This document shows positions 10,033 through 18,761 of a DNA stretch of 24,098 bases, piece by piece. The position numbers and the translations under genes are program-made. Every line of letters begins with the position of its first letter. Positions within the stretch are counted from its first letter, which is position 1. Where the stretch lies: NCBI GenBank assembly GCA_003427395.1, contig BFEA01000359.1, positions 293,752 to 317,849 on the forward strand. The letters are read 5' to 3'. This stretch comes from Chara braunii (taxonomy: Eukaryota > Streptophyta > Charophyceae > Charales > Characeae). The notes beneath the pieces were generated by a model that saw only the letters and a program-made list of their open reading frames with translations, had not been told where the DNA came from and searched no databases.

Positions 10033-10040
10033 GAGAAAAG
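10033..10040. repeat. left 8-bp target site duplication
   Basis: GAGAAAAG, repeated exactly at 10654-10661 on the other side of the hAT-like element. Confidence 0.75.
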
Positions 10041-10653
10041 CATGGCTACGATCCGGACGTCCGGACCGCCGTCCAGACGGTCCGAATTCAGTCCGGACTC
10101 CAGACGTTCGGTCTGGAAGGTCCGGATCTGCCAAATTTCGAGAGGGGGAAAAAAAAAAAACGGTGCAGGACCCTTCCCCATTGAGGAGACAAGCCCCCAA
10201 AATTGTTTTGGGGGTTTTTCAGGCCCGTTTATGCTTTTTTGAGGGGTCCGGACATACTCTCTCTATATAATAATTTATTAGACAACCCCAATTCTTTAAT
10301 TATTAATAATTTATTACCTTTTATTAGTTTTTGAAGGTTGTTTTAACTTTTTTTAAGCTTTTTTATCGTTTTCGACTTCTAACTCAAGTTTAGTTTGGAA
10401 TTCTGACATGACTCCGAGGCAAAAGTGGTTTGCATTGCTATTCTGCATAACATACTTTTTTTTCAGATTTTTTTATTTTTATTTTTTTTAACGGTCCGGG
10501 TATTTTCCGGACCTGTCCAGGCATCCGGACCGTCCGGATCCCCTCGTGTCCGGAGGTCCGGAAATGTCCGGAATTCCGGACGTCCGGAAACTACCGGACA
10601 CGGGTCCAGTTCCATGTCCGGAAACGTCCGGGTCCGGGTCCGGCGTAGCCATG
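10041..10653. mobile_element. non-autonomous hAT-like DNA transposon, 613 bp
   Basis: The ends are perfect 10-bp inverted repeats, CATGGCTACG (10041-10050) and CGTAGCCATG (10644-10653), flanked by the 8-bp direct repeat GAGAAAAG. An 8-bp duplication and an end beginning CA are typical of hAT elements. About 80-150 bp inside each end is filled with many CCGGAC/GTCCGG motifs in both orientations, like the subterminal transposase-binding repeats of that superfamily. The middle (about 10250-10480) is AT-rich. There is no transposase open frame, so the element would need enzyme from elsewhere. A composite of unrelated CCGGA satellite with chance ends is less likely given the exact flank match. Confidence 0.72.
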
Positions 10654-10661
10654 GAGAAAAG
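10654..10661. repeat. right 8-bp target site duplication
   Basis: GAGAAAAG matches 10033-10040 exactly. Confidence 0.75.
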
Positions 10662-11010
10662 TCGAGGGGTTGAGGGCCCGCTGGGGCTATCCCCCTCAGC
10701 TTTTGCTGATAGAAGCGACGACGGGTTCGACCTACGGGACTGACCAGGTGCCGACAGCCCTTGTTCCCCTGAAGATCCGTCGCTGTGGAATTTTTTTTTT
10801 TTTTTTTTTTNTTTTTCTTTTGCTCCATCCCTTTCGGGGCCTGGCATATGGGCCGCGGTCAGGTCAGGCGAGGGGACGGTGTACGACGGTTCTCCGCCTG
10901 TAGTGGGACTGCGGAGCACTGCCCCGGGGTAGGTCCTTCGGGACATCCGTAGAAATTTGGAACGTTACAGAGGGGACCGGCAGTGCCGCAGTACATGGAG
11001 GAGGCAGCAC
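10662..11010. other. no gene; poly-T tract with N at 10811
   Basis: Contains a T run from about 10793 to 10816 interrupted by one N (10811), so its length is uncertain. The rest is GC-rich with short uninformative open frames. Confidence 0.5.
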
Positions 11011-11011
11011 G

Positions 11012-11018
11012 TATAAAG
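11012..11018 (+). promoter_or_regulatory. possible TATA box
   Basis: TATAAAG lies in an otherwise GC-rich stretch, followed about 15 bp later by a T-rich tract. No gene was recognised downstream, so this is a sequence match only. Confidence 0.2.
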
Positions 11019-14000
11019 CGGGGGAAGTTTTCTTCGTTTTTTTTGTTTTTCGCTGTTCTCGCTGCGTCGGATCTCTCGCAGGCGTACGGCGTGCGCCGGT
11101 GCGCTATCGAGTGAGATGCGCTCCTGGGATGAAATATGACGCCAGTTGACGACAACAGGCGGGCCGAAAGGGCGATGAGGACGTCAAGGAGATGGCAGGG
11201 AGGAGCGAGTGTTCAAAATCTCGGTCGTTTCACAATGGTTTAAGGCGAATCGAGGGGTGAACCTGGACGTAGGCCTTGCCAGGTTCAACTGAAGGAAGGG
11301 GGAGATGGCGACTACGAGCTAGGACGCGGAGGGTATCGAAGCGGCTGAGAAACAGGCAGAGAAAGGTAGTTGGGCGACGGCGCTAAGGCAGGGAACGTAG
11401 CGCAGACAAAAAGGGGACGAACCCAGGCAGGGGAAAGCGCAGAATGCATGCAGGGTGCAAGCGGGCTATGGTGCAAGCGAGAGTAGGCAGGAGGAAACGG
11501 GAAAACGGTCGTATCTCGCCCGATTCTCGACGGACCCGGGCGGGGTAAAGTGCTGGTCTGAAGTTTAGGGGCCGGGCGAGTTAGAGGATGAGTTTAGACT
11601 TGCCTATAGTTTAGTAGATCGGGAGTTAGAATGAGATAGCAGTGCGCGGAGTCGCAGCGATGGTGGGGCTGGGAAGGAGCAATCACAAAGCTCTGCCGAT
11701 CCTCGACGAAATCGCCCAAGAAAAGGAGTGATCTGGAGGTTTTGAAGAGGGGCGATCCAGAATCTGGCCTTAGTTTGGTGTAAGAGTCAATAGATAGGGG
11801 GTTAGTAATAGAGTAGACTGTGTGAAGCTATCGGGGGAAATGGCCATGGCCAAGCGGGAACGAGGGGGGTTGAGATTAGCATGGCTCACTCGTCCCTCAA
11901 ATGAAAACGAGCGAATGAGGATAGAATCCTGGGGTTTAGATGGGGCGAGTCCGACTGTGAAGTCAGTTTTAGGAACGGGTGAGTAGAATCGAAGTTATGT
12001 GAGAAGGAGGCTACGTGGAGATGATGAGGGGGCCGACGAAGCGGGAGTGTAAAACGAGGATCTCGCTCGCTCTATTACGGAATCAAGCGAGGAAGGAAGT
12101 TGCGTGGGGGTTTCGAGATGTGGCGGAGCAAATGGCCACGACAGATTGAGGCTTGGTGCATCGGTTTAACTAGCGTGGCCGGAAACAGCTGCGTCCAGGA
12201 GTGAAAACTTGCTAAGAGGCGGGATGTATGTGTCCACGTTTTAGCAGGAGATTCACTCTCGTTCTGAATAATTGCTGAGAGGGGGTTGAAGGTACTGAGA
12301 AGGGTGCCATCGTAGTTTGAAACGGATGGCTTCACGAGTTCTCCGACTTCTACTGCGATCGCTGCATTTGGTACTGTGTCCCGCCCCCCATCATCCCTGT
12401 TTGCTCCTACTAACGGGCGGCTGTTGACTACCTGTGAGGTTGCCATACTCCTCACTGGATGCCACTGAGCCTGGCACTACGGTGTCTGTATCTAATGGGC
12501 ATGCTGCCACGACAGTTTTATAACTGTGCATATGAATAATTCTCAGAGTTTTGTCTAAGACACGGTAATTGGCTACTGATGTTGCTGACAAGTACAAGTA
12601 AGGGGACTGTCAAAGGCCGCTGTGATAAGGCCAACTATGTGCAAAGGCTGCTACAGGCTGTTGCGGGCGCCGATTGCGGTTGAGCGTCCTGACCACTGAG
12701 GTGCCTTTGCAACTCACTAAGCCGCACGCTTTATCGCTCGTTTCTGACTGTGGTGTCTACTTTATGGTTGTTGCACATACTACGGATTACTGTGATCGCA
12801 GAGCAGCGCTGTGCTGCTGAGCGCGCCGTGCCTATTGCAGAAGCGGCTGCTGGGTGTGCAGCCTTGCTATACCATTATGTTGTGCACTCTGGGTTTCCGT
12901 GGGCACTCAGCGGTGTGTCTGACTGCTGTCCAGATGAAGGTGCTTGGACCGTGGAGAAGGGGCTGTTGATTAGAACCAGGAGGAGTAGTGGTATAGTATG
13001 GGCAGGGGGACTGCAAAAGGGGGTTATCGCTCAAAGTCTGGGAGTTCTTCAGGAGAACTGGGCTCAACAGTTTGACTACGGCTTGACCGGCGGTCTGCAG
13101 GTTTGGCACAGGCATACGCTACGGTTGTTGATGCCGAGAGTGACTAGTGTTGTTGTTGTCGGGCGCAGGCTGGGGACGGAAGTGTGATGTAGAGGGTGAG
13201 GTTGAACTGCCAGGGAGTTGTTGCTGCAGTTTGGGAACTCTCCAGGGGGTTAACATCAACAATCTAGTTGAAGTTTGACCAAGCTGGTTGTTGTTGATTG
13301 TGCAAGGCTGCTGCTGTTGTTGACTGTGCTACGCACAGACTATGGCCAGTTGTTGGTGGCTGCATATAGCTGCTGCCTGCTGTCGGTTGCTGCGTATTAT
13401 TGTATACTGCTGTCGGCTATTGCCGACTTTTACAACTTGCGGTGCAGCAGCAGTTGAGCTAAGGGAAGGTGCAGAGGAGTGGCTTGGCTTGCGAAAAGAG
13501 GGGGAGGGACATCACTACGATTTGGGGGCACGTCAGGAAAGTTTGTTCCAACTGTATGACTTCCAGTTGATCAAGCTATTATATCATTGCGGGGCCCTTA
13601 GGCGCCGAAGATTTCAAGGCCCTCTCATGTGAGTCTGAGCGCACCACTCTTGTATCTAAGAGACTTAATGCTTCTACTTCTGCCCTTCTTACTCTTAAGT
13701 CTAGTCCATTGGTTCTGAGAGGAAGGCGGCAGGCGGGATTGCAACCCGTAATCCGCGCCAAGGCCTCTGTGGGAGGTTTGCCCCACCGATTGCGGGAGCT
13801 CTGCCGGGACTCAGGAGGAGTTCTGGAGGCAGGGAACAAACAGGTAACCATTTGCTTCCCTTCATAAACCCAGTTATAACCCCTATCTATACAGCTCTCC
13901 ATATATTGGTTGAATGTATTGCCTGCACCCCTACTTTGACTTTTGGTTTGACCTTCAGGATATAAATCAGACTAAGTAAAGGAATGTATGTGCAAAGGCA

Positions 14001-14105
14001 GTTTCAGTTCCTTGTTTGTCTGAAAGCAGATTTTCACATAGGGTTGCATCAGGGGGAAGGATGGGAGGAAGGCAGTCTTGTTTGTGCTTGAATGGGTTCT
14101 ATAGG
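11019..14105. other. long region without a recognised gene, skewed composition
   Basis: From about 11160 to 12070 the plus strand is strongly purine-rich (GGGGA, GAGG, GGCGA runs) with no open frame of note. From about 12600 to 13470 it becomes GTTG/GCTG-rich with Leu/Val/Cys-type low-complexity open frames (such as 12750-13187, 145 codons) that match nothing known to me. The minus-strand frame 13579-13902 is also unassigned. TTTCAG/CTGAAA near 14007-14028 is a small hairpin just before the hairpin array. Introns or UTR of an unrecognised gene, or the body of a long non-coding RNA, are possible. Confidence 0.35.
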
Positions 14106-14905
14106 GTCAGGCATTGTTTCTAAGATAAATGGCCTGACTGCTGTGCTTTGTTCTGTTTTCCGAAGGGCCAAGCATTGTTTCTAAGACGAATGGCTTGGTT
14201 GCGGTGTTTATTTAATTGCGCCAGGCATTGTTTCTAAGATGAATGGCCTGGCTACTTATTTTGTGGGGTATTGATAGCTTGAATTTTAAGGGCCAGACAT
14301 TGTTTCTAAGACGAATGGTCTGGTCGCTGTTTATTTTGGGTGACCCAGAGTACTCTGTTTTTTTGTGCTGAGAAAAGGGGGGTTGAGCATTGTTTCTAAG
14401 ACGAATGGCTCAACTCTCCTTGGTTGTTTCATTCTGAGGGAGGTTCAGGCCAAAGGACTAGACATTGTTTCTAAGACGAATGGTCTAAGTTCGAGGCCAC
14501 CTGACTATAATGAAAACAAAGGAATAGGATTTTCTATAGTTTCATATCTATATATCGTCAAATAGATATATGAGAACAAGGCTAGCCAGACATTGTTTCT
14601 AAGACGAATGGTCATACTATAGCCTTATCACAAATGAAGAAAGTACAACTAAGAGTTATAATTGAAGGTAACTTGGGCAGGCTGAGCATTGTTTCTAAGA
14701 CGAATGGCTCAGCCCTACGCTCACTTTCGAAGATTAAGTTCAGAGAAGTATATATAATTTGGCTATTTAAACAGTTCAGGGCGACTAAGCATTGTTTCTA
14801 AGACGAATGGCTTAGTCATGTGCCCAAGGGAGAGAAAATTAGTTGTGCAATCTGTTCGTGTATAACTAAGGCAAAGAGTTCGCATTGTTTCTAAGACGAA
14901 TGGCC
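14106..14905 (+). ncRNA. array A: ten hairpins with a constant loop and covarying stems
   Basis: Ten units each contain CATT, a 12-base segment GTTTCTAAGACG, then AATGG, starting at 14112, 14173, 14226, 14298, 14388, 14463, 14591, 14687, 14790 and 14883. Only units 1 and 3 differ in this core. Around it are different but complementary stems: GTCAGG/CCTGAC, GCCAAG/CTTGGT, GCCAGG/CCTGGC, GGCCAGA/TCTGGTC, GTTGAG/CTCAAC, GGCTGAG/CTCAGCC and GACTAAG/CTTAGTC. Unit 6 pairs with one bulge; units 7 and 10 are weak. CATT and AATG form an inner helix with one bulged G. Two G-T pairs (units 2 and 4) work as G-U only in plus-strand RNA. Spacing is irregular (53-128 bp), so this is not a simple satellite. 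No known RNA family was recognised. Confidence 0.75.
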
Positions 14906-14907
14906 AA

Positions 14908-15106
14908 TCTCAATGCCCTATGTAAGCAGTGTATAAGGGGCTAAATCATTGAGAGACTATGAATTATTGTTTGCTAAGTTGACATGGGGATGGTGAGAGT
15001 ACTTACCCTTGTGGTTTGGCCTGCATGTGACTGAGTGATGCCACTACCTAGTACGAGTTTCAGTTGATAGGTAGTTGTTGTAGTTGCTCACCACGTGCTA
15101 GAGCAA
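14908..15106 (+). other. stem-loops between the two arrays
   Basis: Perfect stems are TCTCAATG (14908-14915) with CATTGAGA (14947-14954), enclosing CCCTAT/ATAAGGGG; ACTACCTA (15043-15050) with TAGGTAGT (15068-15075); and TTGCTC (15084-15089) with GAGCAA (15101-15106). They continue the structural pattern of array A but lack its loop sequence. Confidence 0.6.
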
Positions 15107-15203
15107 TAGGATTTAGTTTCAATTCCTGCATTTTCTAAGCTGGGATTTTTTTTACTTAGATCAATCTTGCATTTTTTGGGATCTTTTATCGTACTTTGGT
15201 CTT

Positions 15204-15750
15204 GTATAAATCTTGGTAAGCCACTTTCTCTACGGGAAGCGCTGCGGAAATTTCTACAAAACCAAGGAGTTAGTCAAACTTTATCTTTTTCAGGATCCAG
15301 TGCTTTTTGACTTTTTGACTTGGTAAAAATTTGGAAAGCCTCCCTTTCTAAAGGAAGTGCTGCCCAAATTTTTGTTAGTTCAAGGAGTTAGACAAAATTG
15401 GACCTCGAAAGGTCAAAGTCGTTTCAAATTCTAGACTTAGCTTTGTATAAATCTTGGAATAACACTTTTTCTACGGAAAGCGCTGCCAAAATTTCTACAA
15501 ATCTAAGGAGTTGGTTAAATTTTGCCTTAACAGAACTCAGATTTTCTGTTTGAGTTCATATCTGACTTACTATAGATCTGGAAAATCTTCCTTTCTAAAG
15601 GGAGTGCTGCCCAAATTTCTACTAAATCTGGGAGTTAGACAAATTTTGACATTCTAGAGTCCAAAGGTTTGATTTTTAGGCTAGTATAAATTCTGCGATG
15701 ACACTTTTCCTACAGGAAACGCTGCCGAAATTTTCTTATCTTAGAGGTAG
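15204..15750 (+). ncRNA. array B: five ~120-bp structured units of two alternating types
   Basis: Units start near 15204, 15322, 15445, 15571 and 15684. Units 1, 3 and 5 begin GTATAAAT and carry an inner hairpin with a CTAC or TACA loop. Units 2 and 4 have a TAAA loop, giving a ~240-bp dimer period. All keep GCTGC and AAATTT after the hairpin; units 1-4 then have GGAGTT and unit 5 a shortened form. Outer stems differ yet pair: CTTGGT/ACCAAG, TTTGGA/TTCAAG, CTTGGA/TCTAAG, TCTGGA/TCTGGG, TCTGCGAT/ATCTTAGA (one mismatch). Many are G-T pairs, which support plus-strand RNA. The family was not recognised. It could be a satellite whose stems are kept by template switching rather than by function. 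Confidence 0.72.
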
Positions 15751-15811
15751 ACTTAGGCTTAGTTAAATAGGATGATTTGAATAAGATCATGATATGGAGA
15801 TTATTCCCCAT

Positions 15812-15941
15812 GGACTCATAGGTCTAGTCCTGGGCATTGACTTGTCTTGTGTTACAGGTCGTCGTGGTCATTTCGATTCAGGACTTGGACTAAATTCAGC
15901 TTGATCCCTTGAGGATCACCTTCTGTTATCACTGATAACAG
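15812..15941. other. three short palindromic stem-loops
   Basis: GGACT/AGTCC (15812-15830), TGATCC/GGATCA (15902-15918) and the near-perfect palindrome CTGTTATCA/TGATAACAG (15923-15941, 9 bp with a one-base centre) follow array B. Confidence 0.55.
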
Positions 15942-16368
15942 ATCGGTTGTCGATTCGTCGATTTTCGACTCAATTCCAACTCACCCTCAATACTAAACCT
16001 AAAAGGTTTTAGCCCCGGTGATTTTATTGTTTTGTTAAGGTTTCACCCGGACTTTGATTGAATGGCCATTTAATAAAGGTGTTGAGTATTTAATTATGGT
16101 TGGTTGGACAAGAGGTTGGGGCTTGCATGGCTAAAGCGAGGGGTATGAGTATAGAGAGTGGTTGGGGTTGACTCTGTGTAGTGCATCGGTGCTTGTTTGA
16201 CTTTTGATGTGATTGTAGGTATGTTTTGTGATTCGGATTTTGGATTTGACTGTCTGCGCTCGCGCGTACATATATGGTTATGAGGAGTCCCACTGTGACT
16301 CTGAGAAGTGATCGTCACATACTTACCCCCTATGTATATATGTGCATTTCTGTTGAGTGTCCGCATGG
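15942..16368. other. no recognised gene
   Basis: AT-rich, then GT-rich DNA with no domain-bearing open frame. It connects the array region to the next hairpin cluster. Confidence 0.4.
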
Positions 16369-16637
16369 CCTAAGCGGGCCTCGCTTAAGGGTAAAATCGG
16401 CGTTGGGGTCGAGAGAGGGAAGAGAAACCCCTTCATATCGCTGCATGCTCCTTGAGGGTTCCTTAGTTGGACGTTAGTCTTGGGCCTGGATTCTAGGTCC
16501 TTGTCCAGGACATCCCAGGCCCTGGACTCTGTAGGGAAGGAACCTCCCCTCGCGCAGAGCCTATCTGCCCTGCCCGTCGTGACACCCAGCTCTAAGGGCA
16601 GAAACGTCGCGAGGGCTGAATGGCATGTCCTTCAGCC
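16369..16637 (+). other. nested perfect stem-loop cluster 1
   Basis: Stems in order are CCTAAGCG/CGCTTAAGG (16369-16390, one bulge); GGGCCTGG/CCAGGCCC (16482-16522) enclosing GTCCT/AGGAC; CCCTCGCG/CGCGAGGG (16547-16615) enclosing TCTGCCCT/AGGGCAGA (16564-16602); and GGCTGAA/TTCAGCC (16614-16637). The last two outer stems abut with a two-base overlap, as in a multi-branched RNA fold. No known RNA family was recognised. Confidence 0.6.
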
Positions 16638-16755
16638 GTTCAATATCCTGAAGGGTAACCCCTCACGATATATTCCTCTAGCCATTCAATATCGCGAGGC
16701 CGAAACTGCGATTACCACGAATGACTAGCATCGCCGGTTGATGTAGGAAAGGCTT

Positions 16756-16830
16756 GCCACCGCGCAACTTTATATCAAAGTCTAGCGCGCGACGTTTCGC
16801 CGCCCTAGTGTCTAGAGTTATGGGATTAAG
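16756..16830 (+). repeat. diverged direct repeat, copy 1
   Basis: The segment from CGCGCAACTTTATA to GAGTTATGGGATTAAGGG resembles 17313-17396, which reads CGCGCGGTTTTATA ... GAGTTATGGGATGGCTACTAAGGG. Similarity is clear at both ends and poor in the middle. Confidence 0.55.
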
Positions 16831-17034
16831 GGATTCATACATATGCATGCATGTTCGGGATCAGTATATGTCATTGGTGCCAATCGGAAAGGTTACCCGA
16901 GGTTGTGATTTTGGGACAGGGAGGCCTTCGGCCTATTTTTGCTTTTCAGAGTTATTATGGTTGGACGTTGTAGTATGTGGCAGCCGTCAAAGTCAAACCC
17001 CTTGACTCGCATGCAGACCCTAGGGAAGGAGCTG

Positions 17035-17223
17035 GTCTCCGGGGCGATATGAGACGATTGCCACCACAGGTATGAACCTGTGTACCACCCACTCTCCGCA
17101 GAGTGCAGAAGAGGGTGTGGTTTTCAACCGCACTTGGCGGTTGTCCAACGTCGAGAGATTAACCCTCAAGGCGCGTGTCAGCCGACACTTGAGTGTCGAA
17201 GGCGACCCTCGAGATTAACGAGG
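17035..17223 (+). other. stem-loop cluster 2, six consecutive hairpins
   Basis: Consecutive perfect stems are GTCTC/GAGAC (17035-17055), CACAGGT/ACCTGTG with loop ATGA (17065-17082), CACTCT/AGAGTG with loop CCGC (17090-17105), CAACCGC/GCGGTTG with loop ACTTG (17125-17143), CGACAC/GTGTCG with loop TTGA (17183-17198) and CCTCG/CGAGG (17207-17223). Such spacing is far denser than expected in random DNA and looks like a folded RNA. Confidence 0.6.
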
Positions 17224-17312
17224 ACCGCATAAGTATGGGTACTACATAGCACGCCATCATTGCGACCGTTTGCGTACGCTTGCATTGCGAGTCGATATGA
17301 GTTAGCCCTGCG

Positions 17313-17396
17313 TCCGCGCGGTTTTATACCAAATCTCGCGCGCGTCGCCCATCCGATTTCCGCATCGGAGAGTTATGGGATGGCTACTAAGGGACT
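17313..17396 (+). repeat. diverged direct repeat, copy 2
   Basis: Partner of 16756-16830. CCGAT/ATCGG and CCATCC/GGATGG stems lie inside it. Confidence 0.55.
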
Positions 17397-17619
17397 AGGA
17401 GTGTTGTCGCGTTGTTCGTGCAGTATCGGTATGTATATGTGCGCGTGCGTGCGTTGAATGAGTGTTTTATGTTTGTGTTCGTAGTGTGGTGTATGTGTGG
17501 TGAGTGGGACACGTCCTAGTCGACCAACGTCGAGTCGCGCTTGGGATTTCAGCCTCCCCAGTACGCCAATTCACGTGCGGGTCCGATAGAGGCGTATTAC
17601 CGCGCGTACCCCCTATGCT
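17391..17619. repeat. 229-bp duplication, copy left of the adapter
   Basis: Identical over its whole length to 17658-17886. The identity and the adapter between the copies indicate an assembly artefact rather than a biological duplication. Confidence 0.92.
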
Positions 17620-17657
17620 CTGTCTCTTATACACATCTAGATGTGTATAAGAGACAG
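17620..17657. other. Nextera mate-pair junction adapter (contamination)
   Basis: CTGTCTCTTATACACATCT (17620-17638) is followed directly by its reverse complement AGATGTGTATAAGAGACAG (17639-17657). These are two Tn5 19-bp mosaic ends joined head to head, the junction adapter of Nextera mate-pair libraries. The plus-strand translation across it gives the peptide SYTHLDVYKRQ, a common sign of this contamination in sequence databases. It is not a natural palindrome, and any open frame across it (17541-17786) is spurious. Confidence 0.98.
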
Positions 17658-17886
17658 GGGACTAGGAGTGTTGTCGCGTTGTTCGTGCAGTATCGGTATG
17701 TATATGTGCGCGTGCGTGCGTTGAATGAGTGTTTTATGTTTGTGTTCGTAGTGTGGTGTATGTGTGGTGAGTGGGACACGTCCTAGTCGACCAACGTCGA
17801 GTCGCGCTTGGGATTTCAGCCTCCCCAGTACGCCAATTCACGTGCGGGTCCGATAGAGGCGTATTACCGCGCGTACCCCCTATGCT
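17658..17886. repeat. 229-bp duplication, copy right of the adapter
   Basis: Identical to 17391-17619. The true genome probably has one copy, running directly into 17887. Confidence 0.92.
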
Positions 17887-18205
17887 ACAGCGAATGAGAA
17901 ACGCCATCGGCTGGCCCACCTTTGCGATTGCAAATGATCAGCTTTCGTACTGTGGACTGGTAGGTCGACGGGGATACGCCCACCGAAGGGAGGTGACAGC
18001 TCCTGTAAGGTGGAGGTAAGTCATGCCTCGCGTAGGCCCTGTCCTGTCGTAGGGCTCGCGAGAGCTATGGCTGGCGCACTCGATCGGAGCGGCTTGCGGA
18101 AGCTCCATGTACATTCGCGACGAGGATACAAACTAACTCCTGCGTGACGCGGTCGGGAGGGTCCCGCGCTGCCTTGTGCGGTGCCGGACCGATGTGCTCG
18201 ACACC
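17887..18205. other. no gene; further stem-loops
   Basis: CTCGCG/CGCGAG (about 18028-18063) encloses GCCCT/AGGGC, and GGAGC/GCTCC lies near 18087-18107. Short open frames on both strands have no domains. Confidence 0.4.
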
Positions 18206-18435
18206 GGGATCCTTGAGTCACCAATGGAATGCGGGCTTTCTCGGCGTCCGAGAAGGGGTGTGCATTCGGGAAGGTTTGAAAGGCAGGCTGCGTTCTGGTT
18301 CCAGTGGGCGGACCACGCATCCAAGGTTTTTAAAAGGGCGCACGTCCGAGAAGGTCAGAGCTTTCAGCATTGTCTGACGGTCAGAGCTCGCATAGCAGCG
18401 GAAAGCGCTCAGTCAGTGCCTTCAGCTTGCATGAC
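18206..18435 (+). repeat. 304-bp-period tandem duplication, copy 1
   Basis: Aligns without any gap to 18510-18739. Both copies stay open in one plus-strand frame (18176-18460 and 18465-18761), giving similar peptides that share short blocks such as PRRG, QSFQ and ACM. Most codon differences change the amino acid, so the open frames are probably not under protein selection. TTCTCGG/CCGAGAA (18238-18254) is a perfect 7-bp hairpin with a 3-base loop in this copy and is decayed in copy 2. Confidence 0.75.
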
Positions 18436-18439
18436 TAAA

Positions 18440-18511
18440 GCAAACGCTGGCCCAGCGTAACGCTGTGGTCGGGCCCAGGGAAAAACCTGTCAGGGGCGGT
18501 ACCGTCGCAGG
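18440..18511 (+). repeat. dispersed repeat, copy 2
   Basis: Gap-free partner of 9451-9522. It lies between the two copies of the 304-bp-period duplication, which suggests it belongs to the same multicopy element. Confidence 0.65.
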
Positions 18512-18739
18512 GATCCCGGAGTCACCCATTGAACGCATTCTTTCTCAGGGTCCGAGGAGGGGCGAGCATTCGAGAAGGTTGGAATGGCGGGCCGCATTCG
18601 GGTTCCAGCATGCGGACAACAAGTGCACGGTTTTCGAAAGGGCGCGTGTCCGGGCAAGCCAGAGCTTTCAACTCTGTGCCACAGTGAGAACTTGCATAGG
18701 GGCGGAAGGCACGCAGTTGGTACAACAGGCTTGCATGGC
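18510..18739 (+). repeat. 304-bp-period tandem duplication, copy 2
   Basis: Partner of 18206-18435. GGGATCC, CAGAGCTTTCA and TTGCATG recur at exactly +304. Confidence 0.75.
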
Positions 18740-18761
18740 AGAAAGATCGGAGTGGCGATGA

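Noticed and set aside
10463-10946. minus-strand open frames of 121 and 152 codons
   Set aside because: They run through the CCGGA motif cluster and a poly-T tract with an N, so the Pro/Arg/Lys-rich peptides are sequence artefacts.
12750-13187. 145-codon open frame as a host gene
   Set aside because: GTTG/GCTG-biased low-complexity DNA without motifs, splice context or homologous family known to me.
14106-14905. CRISPR array
   Set aside because: The repeats are about 21 bases with irregular 30-110 base gaps, and stem bases vary in a paired way; the setting is eukaryotic and no cas gene is present.
14106-14905. hammerhead ribozyme array (GTTTC is the reverse complement of GAAAC)
   Set aside because: The CTGATGA strand and stem II are absent on either strand of the units.
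15204-15750. 5S rRNA tandem array (units are about 120 bp)
   Set aside because: No conserved 5S segments or internal polymerase III control boxes are visible, and units alternate in type.
17541-17786. 81-codon open frame, plus strand
   Set aside because: It is read through the mate-pair junction adapter; the peptide SYTHLDVYKRQ is adapter translation.
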